DNA of 64,000 nt from Acanthosepion lycidas (taxonomy: Eukaryota; Mollusca; Cephalopoda; Sepiida; Sepiidae), in the NCBI GenBank assembly GCA_963932145.1, contig OZ010582.1, positions 11,469,197 to 11,533,196 on the forward strand, written 5' to 3'. A program made the translations under genes and the position numbers. How positions within the stretch are numbered: position 1 is the stretch's first letter; each line of letters starts with the position of its first letter. The notes below the pieces were generated by a model that saw only the letters and a list, made by a program, of their open reading frames with translations, did no database searches and had not been told where the DNA came from. Positions 43,949 to 54,560 of the stretch are shown piece by piece.

Positions 43949-45125
43949 ACATAATTCAGCTGTAACTAATACATTGTAATAGCTCAAAACATATTCTGCT
44001 ATAATTCTTTTTATATTCATACGCAGCTGGTCAGAAAAAGCGTTCAATTAGAATCGAGCAAAAACAGCATCATGTTTTGGTGTAACGTAGTTTATTTTCT
44101 TCAATTACTTTAAAGTACTTTCATTAAAAAACATTTGTAATTAATGCAGTTACTGATATAACAGTAGTAGTCTTTATTTTTTCATTCGAATTTAGCTGAG
44201 GATATGAAGGGGTAAGACAAGCAATATGAAGACCCACTTCAGACCACAATTAATTTTGATTTTTTGAAATTCAAATTGTCAGTGTTCTAAGAGGGATGTA
44301 AAAGAGGATACATTTATAAAGCAATTGTTAATTTGATGAAAATTGGTTGAAAGATCAACAAAAAATAAGAAACCAGTAAATATCGCCATTTTTCGCTATT
44401 TACGAGGGTTTTCATTATATGGTTGGACACAATTTTCAAGTTAAACAGTAAACTTATTGTTTTCTACAATTGAGTGAAGTATGTATTAGATTTCTTGAAA
44501 ATGAGGGAGTTTTCTTTTAGTTTAAAACTTGTGTTGAAATCGACTTTTTTCATTTTTCGCTGTTTTTCTATGAGCTCGTCATTGTATAAGTAACCTATAG
44601 CCCGAGTATGAACGAAATCGGAAGAAAAAGTTGATTTTATCGAATCTGATCGGATTTATCAATTATTGAATTTTTAAAAATTATCGATGTTTTACGCTAA
44701 GAAACTATCTGTTAAATTGTACAAAGTACGTGCAAAGTTTGATAAAATTCGGTTGGATGAATATCGAGTGAAAAAGTATCACACAGTCATCTTCTGTTTA
44801 ATATATATATATAAACTGAGTGAATATTTTTATAGCTTATCTACCGTTTTGTTATTTAAAACCGAAACATTTTTAGAGATTGTAAGAATAATTCTTTTTC
44901 TTTTTTTAAAGTGAATATTTTATCTACCTGATTTTCGAATGTAGATAATTTTCTGATACATCTTTGTCTAGTAACCCTGCTGCTGAAGGATGATGAAGTG
45001 AATTCATAAGTTTCTCAGAGATATTTGTGCGTAAATGAACATCGTTGTGGTTGAATTTGCTTAGCGGTATATGAACACATCTAATGCCGAAATATATATA
45101 TTTTGCTATCAATTGTATGCCTTTA
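43949..45125. other. No recognised feature
   Basis: AT-rich. Frames at 44687-44914 and 44924-45112 have no motif that I recognise. Confidence 0.4.
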
Positions 45126-45129
45126 GCTT

Positions 45130-45572
45130 CAGACAGAATGTATCTTGTGTAATTTTGCTATAGAATATATTGTTGGGAATTCTACTAAAATTATGTATTG
45201 TTGGTAATTTTACGATAAAAATGTATTTTTCTACTTTCATTATCTTGTTTTTGTTTTGGGGCTATTTGTCCATAGCTTGCACTCTAGCTGCTAACCCGCA
45301 AGTCAATGTGATCCTGGTGACAGCAACAATAAAGTGGTCGTTTTAAGCTCCTTAAAACCTCCAATCACACAAACAAAGGCCTATAGTTTATCGCCATACC
45401 CAGGACAAGTACATGGAAGGTAACAAACCTGTATCTGAACGAGAACTCGTTCCTCATTTCTCATTCCGAGCCATTATCAACTTCACCACCCACAATTCCA
45501 AATGTTATTCTCAAGCGTTCATCCATCAAGAAACTGACCGAATCGACGTTGCTTAACTTCGAATATCGGACT
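45130..45572 (-). repeat. Composite SINE, longest copy: 5S head, tRNA-like part, body, tail
   Basis: Read on the minus strand from 45572. A partial 5S rRNA head (CGAAGTTAAGCAACGTCGAT, then TTGATGGATGAACGCTTGAG) runs to about 45505. A tRNA-like module follows (TTGATAATGGCTCGGAATGA, then AACGAGTTCTCGTTCAG). The body starts TTGTCCTGGGTATGGCGATA at about 45415 and runs to GCTATGGACAAATAGCC at about 45262. The tail to 45130 has three units with cores ATTACCAACAATACAT, ATTCCCAACAATATAT and AATTACACAAGATACAT. Total about 440 bp. It is the only copy here that shows all modules clearly. Confidence 0.75.
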
Positions 45573-45594
45573 TTTTTTTGGGGGGGGGGGGGGC
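45569..45594. repeat. T-run joined to a G-run
   Basis: Eight Ts then fourteen Gs, at the outer edge of the 5S head. An unusually long G homopolymer for this AT-rich region. Confidence 0.8.
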
Positions 45595-46735
45595 ACATGA
45601 TCAGGTTTTATGATTCTTGGATATATTAAATCCATGCACGAAGAGATAGATATATTCACATGAAATATATCTTGTCAAAATGAAACAACACACTGATATT
45701 AATTTTAAAAAGGAACATCTCATGACTAAAAATATATTTCTAAATTTACATTAAAATTCCTGTCTGAAGCAGCAAATAAAAGAACGAGATTTGCAGATTA
45801 ACACAAAAGATTTCAGATGACTTATGCTTATAATTCTTCTGAGTAAAGTTAATTTTTGTCAGGTAATCATAGTTCCTTTCATTAAATTTTGAGCTGCGGA
45901 GAAGATAACTTTTTTTTCTTAAAAGTCCTGATGATCAGTATTCAAGGTAGCTATGAATAATCAATATTTTCAATATTTAAATGTCAACGAATGTTCGCAA
46001 TACACTTTTGAAAGACAGCCTTATTATCTTTTAACGTATATTTCCTCATTTGACATTTGTTGACCTTATCTCTCATAGGTGACAGCAAAATCTATTATGT
46101 TAATCATTTGTTAGAAATAAGTTCAGATTTAGACGCATATACGTTCTACTTTAAACAGCATACACTTTTTTTGTTTTATTCTAACCAAATAGTGATAATT
46201 CATATTTTTATACTTGAAATCAATGCTTACAATCGAGAGAAACAGAACAGGGCAAAACAGGTGCTACCCACATTTGTGATTTCTGACGATTAAAGTGAAT
46301 TTTCAAAAATAAAAAAAAAATCTTTCTTGAAGTTTTTACTTGCATTTTAATTTCTAGTTAATAGATTAAATTTAATATTTCTAATAAGCAAAATACTTTG
46401 CTCTATTTCAAAATAAATTTAAATAGACTTGGGCGAGATTTTTGCTAAAAAAAATATGGTTTCAGCGCCATTTTTAGCCCGTGTTTATCGTAATGTAATT
46501 ATTAAAAAATTCTTCCAGAAATAAAATATATTTTTCTGTTTTTTTTTAATTTTTAGCCATATGATCTGATTTAAAGCATAATTAATTTGATTTGAAACAA
46601 ATATTATTCACTGTAAGTTTAACATATCGCAGAAATGCATTTTCACACTGCATAGTTTTTATATAAGGTGGTAAGAAGTTGACAGCTTGATGACAGCTTG
46701 ATCACAGATAGATGTTTAATGGTTTTCTAAAGTGG
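45595..46735. other. No recognised feature
   Basis: AT-rich. The frame at 46057-46293 has no recognisable motif. Confidence 0.4.
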
Positions 46736-46740
46736 CTTTC

Positions 46741-47040
46741 CCTAAGGACACATGGCACAGTGGATAAAGGTGTTGGTCAGATCCAGTAACAGGGCCCCAA
46801 AAGTTGCGCGTTTAATACCTGGTTAAGGCGATGCAGAACTTGGAGAGGTGAATTAACAGGAGATAATTGATAACTGACATCCATTAAACATGGCACGTGG
46901 AACTAGAACAGTCTACCCCAGCGAGCGAAATAAAGGGTTCAGTTCGATATTCCAACCACTTGAAGAAGGCCGCAGCGTACAATGGCGGGCACGTTGTGAT
47001 AAATATTGCAGCAAAGAAGAGGACAATAGTCCGAATAATG
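46741..47040 (+). repeat. tRNA-derived SINE (family 2), fuller copy
   Basis: AGGACACATGGCACAGTGGA (A box), GCGTTTAATACCTGG (degraded B box), GGCACGTGGAACTAGAACAG and GAAATAAAGGGTTCAGTTCG, then CTTGAAGAAGGCCGCAGCGT. It runs further 3' than the 961-1180 copy. Confidence 0.85.
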
Positions 47041-49688
47041 TAAATAGTGCAGAATTTTAAATCTTAATAAATTATTTTAATTACAATTTGTAAAAGATAA
47101 AATGAGTTGTTGTAAAAATTCATTATTCATCGAAAATATTTTTTTCTTAAGACAAAAGTGTCCCTAATATATCTTATTTATAAAAGCAATTAAAAGCTTT
47201 TCTAATTAGATAATGTCTTAGTTTTACTGGGTTTTTTTTATTTTATGAATCGGAGGAGATATTCGGTAAATGGTGTTTCAGTTTTACAAAAAAATAAAAA
47301 ATTAATTTTAATTGTCCAAACAATCCTACTTTTAACTAATATAAATATTAAAGGAGTGAAAATTTAATTTCTCGAAATTTCATAAAATTAAGTAAAAATA
47401 TTTTTTACCAAGATTCTATAAAAAAATCTTGAAGTTTCATTAATATCAGACACAATTCATTTTTGCAAGAATTTCCAGATCAGCTTGTTCTTTACCACAA
47501 AAAAGACACTAAAATTTCCTGTACTAATATTTCGTCCCCTGGATGACGCAAGAAAAATAAGATTTTTAACCAAAGTTTCGAACGTACTTCAAAGGATTTT
47601 TTATCACGCTTGGTACATTTTTTTTTCATCATGGTATGCGATTTTTCAGTGAATTAGTAGTGATACCTACTGATAAATTAGTATGACTTCTTTTCTATAC
47701 TTTTCATTTTATGTATTTCTTTTTTTTCCCTTGTTATATTTATATTTGCTATTCTCTGTTTCTCCTCGGTCCATTTCATAATTCGCTTACATAAAAGGAA
47801 ATGGGGAAAAATATTGTGTCAATGTTGGTCAGTATATCTCCATTAATTGTGACTTGCCATCAAATCAAGGTGTTTTGATTAAATAGCTCCCTTTTTCCCG
47901 CCTTTTATGTCACGCTTGTCTTTTCCACTGCCATATTTTATTGCAGGTTTTGGTCACAGTTCAGCGGTAGTCCTGGAATCCCTCTCACATACTACACACA
48001 TTACGAAGCCAATTGTATATAATGTGCGCTTCAGTTCGTTTCCCAAAGCCTCGGTTTGAGGATAAGGTGAGGGCGGGAAATTTCTAGCGCTTCTCTTTCT
48101 GCACTTCCGGAACGATATCTCTGGAGCCATTTTTATCAGATTGACTCGTTCGTTCGGTCACTGGTCCACCTCATTTGTATTCTTCATTTTGGCGCTCAAG
48201 CAAAGCAGCGCTATTCTACGACTGCTCAGAATAATGGATACATAATCAAGGAATAAATAATGAGAGGGAGAAAGAAAGAAATACAAGGCACTCTGAAAAA
48301 TGTGTAGAAATGATGAGATTAGGGGGGAAAGGAAAGAGAGAGAAGTCTAGGTGAAAATCTGTAACGGAAACAGAGATTAGAATAACGTTTTTGCAAGTAA
48401 CTATATTAATAAACATACTCACAGAATACTTATTTAATCATCAGTTACTCACTAACTAATGATTTATTAATAAAAATGTAAATTTACATTAATGTACCTT
48501 TTTATTTTGAGATTAAATATAAATACTCTTTAACGCAAAACAAAATCTAACTTAATATTATCGTGTAAGCGCCACTTGGATAATAAAAAATATTGATTTA
48601 AAAAACAAACATCCTATTTTGTATTCGACCACTGAGTAATCGTATTAATAAAAAAATATATATTATTCACGCTTAAATTGTATTACTAATTCAAATATTA
48701 AAAATAACTTAATAATTCCATCATATTTTGATGAAATGGATAAAAGCATTAAACAATATATAATACAAATTAATTCTTATACAAAAAAGGCATTCTCTGC
48801 TTTTAAAGTTTAAAGTTTAAAATACATTTTTAATAAGGAAAAATCATTCACTGTATTTAAAACTGAAGTTACATTGATTGGAATAAGTTTTGTCTTTGTT
48901 ATCAGTAAAAACGCTAAAATAGTCCACATTGACAAATCTGTCGACAAAACATAATTCTCTTAATTAAAAAAATATGTAGAAAATAAAATATATTTGAGAA
49001 TGATTTACATTTAATTAATCTGTTTTGAAAAAACTATTACTTGCTTTAATTTAAAATAATGCAGAAAAACATGCTAACACAGAGATAGCTGGTCTTATGA
49101 GGTGTTACCAACACTCTCGATAGACTCATGTTTGGGAAATATACGAAGTGAAACATAACTGTAGCAATTACTTGACGAATAAAACATGAACACCTTTTTT
49201 ATGTATTTATGTATTTTCTAAAAATACTAAGTAATCTTAAAAAATAGAATAATATTCTAAGCTATCTAATATTTTATTGAATTTTAGTTGCTTGATAGTC
49301 TTACGAAGATGCTTGTTGATAGCAAATGTTGATCTGAAAATTACGAATAATTATTAACTTTACTTAATTAATTTATTTATTATTATTTATTATTTATTAA
49401 TGCTATTATTTCCTGATAATCTTCCGTTTACACATAAATATACACAAAAATCGACACGGTTATATCCATAACATAAAATCTTTCCAAATGTGTCAGTCAA
49501 CTGCACAAATCAATTGGCCTGTGTTGTTTGAAATGTGTTCTGACACCCTTAAGAATGTTCCTGGTGAAGTCATATCCTCGCTATCGTTTTGGGGGTTGAG
49601 CACATTTTACACGCTGAAAATCGTCTTGTCCGACCAAACGAGGACTTTGGTTTGTGGCACGATGATCTATCCACTATTTCCTTCCATC
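47041..49688. other. No recognised feature
   Basis: 2.6 kb, mostly AT-rich, with a less AT-rich patch at about 47940-48250 that holds no open frame or known repeat. Low-complexity TTA runs near 49370. Confidence 0.45.
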
Positions 49689-49973
49689 TTAGTTATGTGT
49701 CATACGTGATACATGCTTAGACGATCATGTATCTTTCGATACATCACTGACGAGACAGATTTTACCCGCAGTAGGTTACCATTTCTTTCTGCGGTAGACA
49801 TTCAAGGCTATAGAATCTGGTCAGTCTTGCTACTTACCCATAGCAGGGAGAAGAAGAGGAGTTATACCTTTCCAAAAGGTATTAGCACGTAAGTGAATGC
49901 AATTGATTCGACTGGAATTTGAAATCGGCTCTCCGATTCCCCAATCCGAGCCGCTATTCATTACTCCACCGTT
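49689..49973 (-). repeat. tRNA-derived SINE (family 1), near complete
   Basis: Minus strand from 49973: ACGGTGGAGTAATGAATAGC, then CCGATTTCAAATTCCAGTCG (B box degraded), GAAAGGTATAACTCCTCTTC, and the tail GATACATGATCGTCTAAGCA and GTATGACACATAACTAA. Same tail type as the 43.7- and 50.5-kb copies. Confidence 0.9.
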
Positions 49974-49975
49974 GT

Positions 49976-50330
49976 AAGAATTTTCAAACGCTCTACTAGG
50001 TTGGCATCTCGGTCCCACCCTTTCACTGTCGAAACGGCTAAATCTAGCCATCTCTTCTACTCCAACAGCTTCTTATCTCGCACCTCGCGTCATTGGAACT
50101 CCCTTCCTATCACTTGCTTCCCTGATAGCTCTAAACTTCAAATATTCAAATGTAATGTCAATCGACATCTTCTGATGCCTTGATCTTGATACCTGTCCTT
50201 CTCTTTATCCTTTTTTTAAACCCTCTTCTTTACTCTTACTTTCATTCTCTGTAACCCCTTGCTTGCTATTAGCCCACCCGCCGTGCTAGGGGTCATTTAT
50301 TTAAATAAAAAAAAACAACAAAAATAACAA
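49976..50330 (+). pseudogene. L2/CR1-like LINE 3' end
   Basis: The frame 50001-50183 reads SHLFYSNSFLSRTSRHWNSL and then PDSSKLQIFKCNVNRHLLMP-stop. The motif F(S/L)(S/P)R(T)xR.WN(S)LP, followed by a phenylalanine-anchored helix, is the conserved C-terminus of L2/CR1/Jockey-type LINEs. The 3' UTR continues to about 50330 with TATTAGCCCACCCGCCGTGC and an A-rich end. Only the last 60 codons are present. It sits between two same-strand SINE copies. Confidence 0.7.
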
Positions 50331-50448
50331 CAAATTAAACAATAACCACAAAACAACGACTAAAAACATCAGGTCTCAAGTTGTTGCATGTAAAATTATA
50401 GCAACAATCCAATTTGCGAAAATCTCAACATAACTAATGAGGATTAAG

Positions 50449-50663
50449 TTAATTATGTGCCATATGTGATACACGCTTAGCTGATCATGTATCTTTCGAT
50501 ATATAACTGACGAGGCAGATTTTTTCACGGAACGGGTGCCATTTCTTTCTGCGGTAGACCAATTTCCATTCAAGGCTATAGAATCCGGTCTGTCCTGCTA
50601 TTTACCCATAGCTGCTGGGGAAGAAGATTCATACCTTTCGCAAGGGTATTAGCCCGCAATACC
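50449..50663 (-). repeat. tRNA-SINE 3' part (family 1)
   Basis: Begins with the tail (TTAATTATGTGCCATATGTG), continues through GATCATGTATCTTTCGATAT and AATCCGGTCTGTCCTGCTAT, and stops at GCAAGGGTATTAGCC. The tRNA-like head is missing. Confidence 0.85.
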
Positions 50664-51560
50664 CTTTTGGATTAGAAACACTTGAGAGCAGCTGTTATCT
50701 TTGAATCTTATATAGTTTTAACTCTAAATCATCTTTCACAATACATTTTAGCGATTTATCCCAAATATCTAGCTCTTTTGTCATTTTTCTCACGCTTCTT
50801 GTGGATTTCCTTTCAGCCTGTCCTTGCCGGCTACATTGACACTTTTGGTACAAAGTGATTTGCTTCCTTATGGTAGAGGAAGTGGTGAGAGTAGTTGCTC
50901 CTCTTGAAACTTTTCAGCGAATTAAAAACAGCTCTTCAACAAACATAAAACTACTTTATCTTCTCAAAATTATCCATACCAGCCATTTTCACAGCGACCA
51001 TTTTATTGTTTTGTTTGAGATCCCATATTTAATTAAATTTTAAATAATAAAACAAAAGAATGAGGAAGCATTTTTTTTACGAATAGGTATATTTTATTTT
51101 ATTTTATTTTTAAATAATGACTATCTATTTATGACATACATGCTACAGAATAGAACCGAATTTACAAACAAATATCTCATATCAGGTTTTAATATTTACC
51201 AAACAAACGGTGAATTATCGTAATAAAGGAAGCGGCCATTTGAACACAGATAGAGTAATTAGTTACGAATATGTGCACTGTCCTACTGATTCATCTACAA
51301 GTAAAACCTGAAAATATAACAATCTATTATTTATTAAATAGATTATTCTAATTACAATCATTTTATTAATTATATATGTACTATTATCTTTTCTTCACAA
51401 AATTCTCTGTTTTTCGTCGGGGATTTTCTATTGTATCTGCTTTTCACCAAGTTGTTCGCTCTCAAACAGATAGCATCTTTCACAGAATATTCGCAGAGCC
51501 ATGCCAAGAAGACTTCGGAAGTGATAGAATACTAGGGTTTATTCCGATTATTATTATTAT
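50664..51560. other. No recognised feature
   Basis: AT-rich, ending in a short ATT run at about 51548-51561 next to a SINE head. Confidence 0.45.
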
Positions 51561-51565
51561 TATAT

Positions 51566-51965
51566 GGAGTAATGGATAGCGGCTTGGATTGAGTAATCGG
51601 AGGGCCGAATTTGAATTCCAGTCGAATCCATTACATTCACTTACGTACTAATACCCTTGGGAAAGGTGTGGACCCTCTTCTCCCCCAGCTATGGGTAAAT
51701 AGCAGGACAGTCTGGGTTCTATAGCCTTGGATGGCAACTGGTCTACGAGAAGGACAACTATGAATTCAAACCCGGAGTGGAGTCCCGAAGGCAGATGGAC
51801 GGCACTTTGTGCTACCTTCCGGCAACTCCTGTAGCCGCGTTGGTACAAAACTGTATTGTTTCTGTTAGCAAGGCCGTCAGGGGGAACTAGACGTCTGAGC
51901 AGCCCTAGTTCTCCATATATCCTGCCCAGGCTCGTAGCGTACCGCGCAACTCCATCGTCATATTA
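51566..51965 (+). repeat. tRNA-derived SINE (family 1, long variant)
   Basis: GGAGTAATGGATAGCGGCTT (A box), GAATTTGAATTCCAGTCGAA (B-box region), GGACCCTCTTCTCCCCCAGC and AATAGCAGGACAGTCTGGGT, then a long tail (GGAGTCCCGAAGGCAGATGG, GTACAAAACTGTATTGTTTC, GCCCTAGTTCTCCATATATC) ending near 51965. It is the longest family-1 copy here and shares its 3' half with the inverted copy at 1367-1690. Confidence 0.85.
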
Positions 51966-52363
51966 TTACTAGTATTTTTGCGTAGTAGTAGTATTTGTAT
52001 ATTTGCACTGTTTAATGGATGTTATTAACTGCTTTGCACGCATTGGGTATCAAGCTACTTAGGTATCCTCTGAATCTTTCTGATTCTTCGTGCTTTGTCA
52101 TTCAAACAGGCTTTGTGAAATGCATAAAATCTCATTGGGAAATCTAAGACTTTCAAAAAATGGGCAAATTTCTGCAAATCAGTAGCACACCTGCCGGGCC
52201 ATCCGTTCCAGTTTCATTTACGTCGTTAATTGAAAAACAATTTGTTTCTATTTCGCTTAAAAATTTACGTGAGTTCTTTATTGTTCTAGGGGGCTACCGG
52301 CACAGACTAAAGAGTTCTTCCTTCTCATGAGATACAACTATACCCTGCCTGACTTCATCCCGG

Positions 52364-52370
<7 letters not shown>
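51966..52370. other. No recognised feature
   Basis: Unique-looking sequence between the SINE and an ATT array. Confidence 0.4.
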
Positions 52371-52417
<47 letters not shown>

Positions 52418-53290
52418 CGTTTCAGAAGAATCCCTTTGTGGGACAATATCGGTGACATACAGAAAGGCATAGTAGTTTATATATGCATTCTGCCTGCGCA
52501 AAATGTGCTTATATTTTCTCGCCATTGATAATACTCCCCTGAGGTGTTCAGTACTCGCACCCAGTGTTTTTAATGAATCTCCTGCAAACAGGGCCTACCA
52601 TTGATGTTTTAATATTCTTTTCTGTACCTTTTTGAGCGTCTTCTGAGCTCCAATTATTATTGTTGTAACAATAGATTTAACGTGCCAGAATCTGTGTATT
52701 TCACCTTCACGATACTTATATTCACTTATGTTTTTCATCTTCTTAGCAAATAGGTTTTAATCTAATTGCACTTCAATATCTATGAGAATATGCGTTTTCG
52801 TTTCTGTAATTTTACTCCCTGTGTCTCGTGTGTTCCCATTTATGTATCTCCAAATTGCGAAAGGTAGATTTCTAAAGAATAGTAATTTCATCACCTGATA
52901 TGAATAATTCACAGTGATGTTCATGGCATTTTTTAGCATGTGACACACTATAATATTGACATGTCTTCATTGAATAAACTACACAATTTTATCACGTGGA
53001 AATTACATGCCTTCTCTATCAGGATTGGACAACTAGGCATTACGTTGACAACAGCTTCAATATGTGATTCATATAATCTACATAACGGGACTGCACAATT
53101 ATGTATCATACTTGCCTTGGAATTCTTGAATAATCTTTGATCCTGTGTTGCCATTACACAAGTTTCTGTATCTACTTTTAAACCGGCACACTTCAGCCAC
53201 TGATGCCTTTTCATTTTCTCTACATTGACATCGTTACTTCTGTCTACAGATTGGACATAAAGTTTTTGTTGGCAAGTCTTTTTTTATACT
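52371..53290 (-). pseudogene. Endonuclease-tailed LINE, 3' end (second family)
   Basis: Minus-strand translation from 53214: MKRHQWLKCAGLKVDTETCV, MATQDQRLFKNSKASMIHNC, then a Cys/His segment (VPLCRLYESHIEAVVNVMPS) where related LINEs carry a CCHC motif before the restriction-like nuclease. THILIDIEVQLD at about 52790 matches the 'TDREIQANRP' position, and HRFWHVKSIVTTIIIGA near 52690 the 'MWHM-PVVIGALG' position. The end lies at the (ATT)n run 52371-52417, an (AAT)n tail on the coding strand. Stops and shifts throughout. Related to, but not the same family as, the 14-18.8 kb copies. Confidence 0.65.
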
Positions 53291-53465
53291 TTAACCCTTG
53301 TGCTTTTGCATTTAGTTTAATCGTATTATCGCTTTCGTTTACATTGAATGTCTTTTAGAATTTTATCATGATTTTTAACAAGATGTTGCATCCAGTCAGA
53401 TGTGTTATCAATGTATTATTATTCTATTATAATTGCGCTTGTCCTTCCCTTCGTTACGTTGCACG

Positions 53466-53594
53466 GCACTTGTCAATACCTCATGAATAACGGACTACTC
53501 CATTTTGATCTCATGGAAAAAGAGCAATAGACACTACTGGTTTTCTTTGAGAAAATGAAATAAATAAATATAGAACTGGAGGAAGAGAGAGAAT
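53466..53594 (-). repeat. CTTT-rich module, first copy, next to a U2-like head
   Basis: Minus-strand blocks CCATGAGATCAAAATGGAGT and TTCATGAGGTATTGACAAG match modules at about 54050-54480. It directly follows, on the minus strand, the U2-like head at 53595-53655. Confidence 0.55.
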
Positions 53595-53655
53595 CAGATT
53601 AAGCTGATAAGAACAGGTAAAACACTTTGATCTTAGCCAAAAGGCTGATTAATGA
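53595..53655 (-). ncRNA. U2 snRNA-like fragment (pseudogene or SINE head)
   Basis: On the minus strand CAGCCTTTTGGCTAAGATCA, then CTGTTCTTATCAGCTTAATC, matches the first ~60 nt of U2 (stem-loop I, the branch-site-binding region, start of stem-loop II). The branch-pairing GTAGTA is changed to GTTTTA. The rest of U2 is missing, so it cannot be a working snRNA. Confidence 0.75.
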
Positions 53656-53704
53656 TTGTATTTTCTTGCCGTCCCACGCTGACAGGATATGACACAAGTT
53701 TAGT

Positions 53705-53985
53705 TTAATGTGTGGAGCCCGAGTGCGTGCGCCCAGGCAGGTCTGAAAACAGCCCAGTCCTGTCAGTTCCGCTGGCACTGGTATTACTACAATCCATCAC
53801 ACTCCTTAATGTAATGATGGAGGAAGACTACTGTAGGCAGATGTTTCCCGAGACAGAGCACCTCTCCATAATAATTTCAAATGCGCACTGTCCAAAAACT
53901 GAGACACAGCTGAGAGATGAAAAGTACTTTATCCGCCCAAGAGCAGGTACTAGTCTCAGATGTTAGCCAAAAGGCTGAGAGCGAT
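53705..53985 (-). ncRNA. Diverged U2-like sequence
   Basis: Minus strand from 53985: ATCGCTCTCAGCCTTTTGGC, then GAGACTAGTACCTGCTCTTG, in the order of U2 stem I and the branch-site region. Later, CAGTTTTTGGACAGTG recalls the Sm-site region (GGATTTTTGGAGCAGGG), and AATACCAGTGCCAGCGGAAC faintly recalls the 3' stem-loop. At about 280 nt it is longer than U2 (about 190 nt), and the Sm site is degraded. A retrocopy or SINE head rather than a gene. Confidence 0.5.
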
Positions 53986-54049
53986 GGCAACCGTGATAAT
54001 AGTGTAATTTTTTCAGAAACACAGTATCGAACGACAGAAAATGAATAAG

Positions 54050-54173
54050 GCACTCGCCAAAAGTCCAGTCACAATAAATAAAATTGCCTGCTGAATTAAT
54101 TATTATTAAGAGAAATTTCGTAAGATGGGGATTTTGATCGCGTGGAAAAGGGGGAAAACAATAGTGCGTTTTA

Positions 54174-54229
<56 letters not shown>

Positions 54230-54560
54230 ATTGAAGATAAAAGTGTATAATATCTCCTGCCAATACCTAATAAATAATGAACTATTCCGTTTTGATGGCA
54301 TGGAAAGAGAAGAAAAATCACGACATTGTTTCAGTATGAGAAAGAAAGAAAAAAAGAAAGAAAGAGATAAAGGCAGAGCGAAAGAAAGAAAGAAATGGAG
54401 AGAGAAAGGGAGTTAAGATAAGTTTAACGACTCCTGCCAATACATCATAAATAATGCACTTTGTTTCAGTGTGAAAAAGAAAGAAAGAAAGAAAGAAACA
54501 AACAAACAAACAAACAAACAACAACAACAAAAATAACAAAGAAAGGAAGATAGGAAACAT
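54050..54560 (-). repeat. (GAAA)n arrays alternating with three copies of a short module
   Basis: GAAA/GAAAA arrays at about 54172-54229, 54338-54395 and 54474-54500, ending in an AAAC run. Between them lie copies of TCCTGCCAATACCTAATAAA, then ACTATTCCGTTTTGATGGCA and TTGTTTCAGTATGAGAAAG (at about 54100-54170, 54250-54345 and 54425-54480). The same module, less well kept, sits at 53466-53594. Confidence 0.75.

Noticed and set aside
53595..53655. Functional U2 snRNA gene
   Set aside because: Only the first third is present and the branch-site-pairing sequence is altered.
54106..54560. Minus-strand frames rich in Phe, Leu and Ser
   Set aside because: They are translations of the GAAA arrays.
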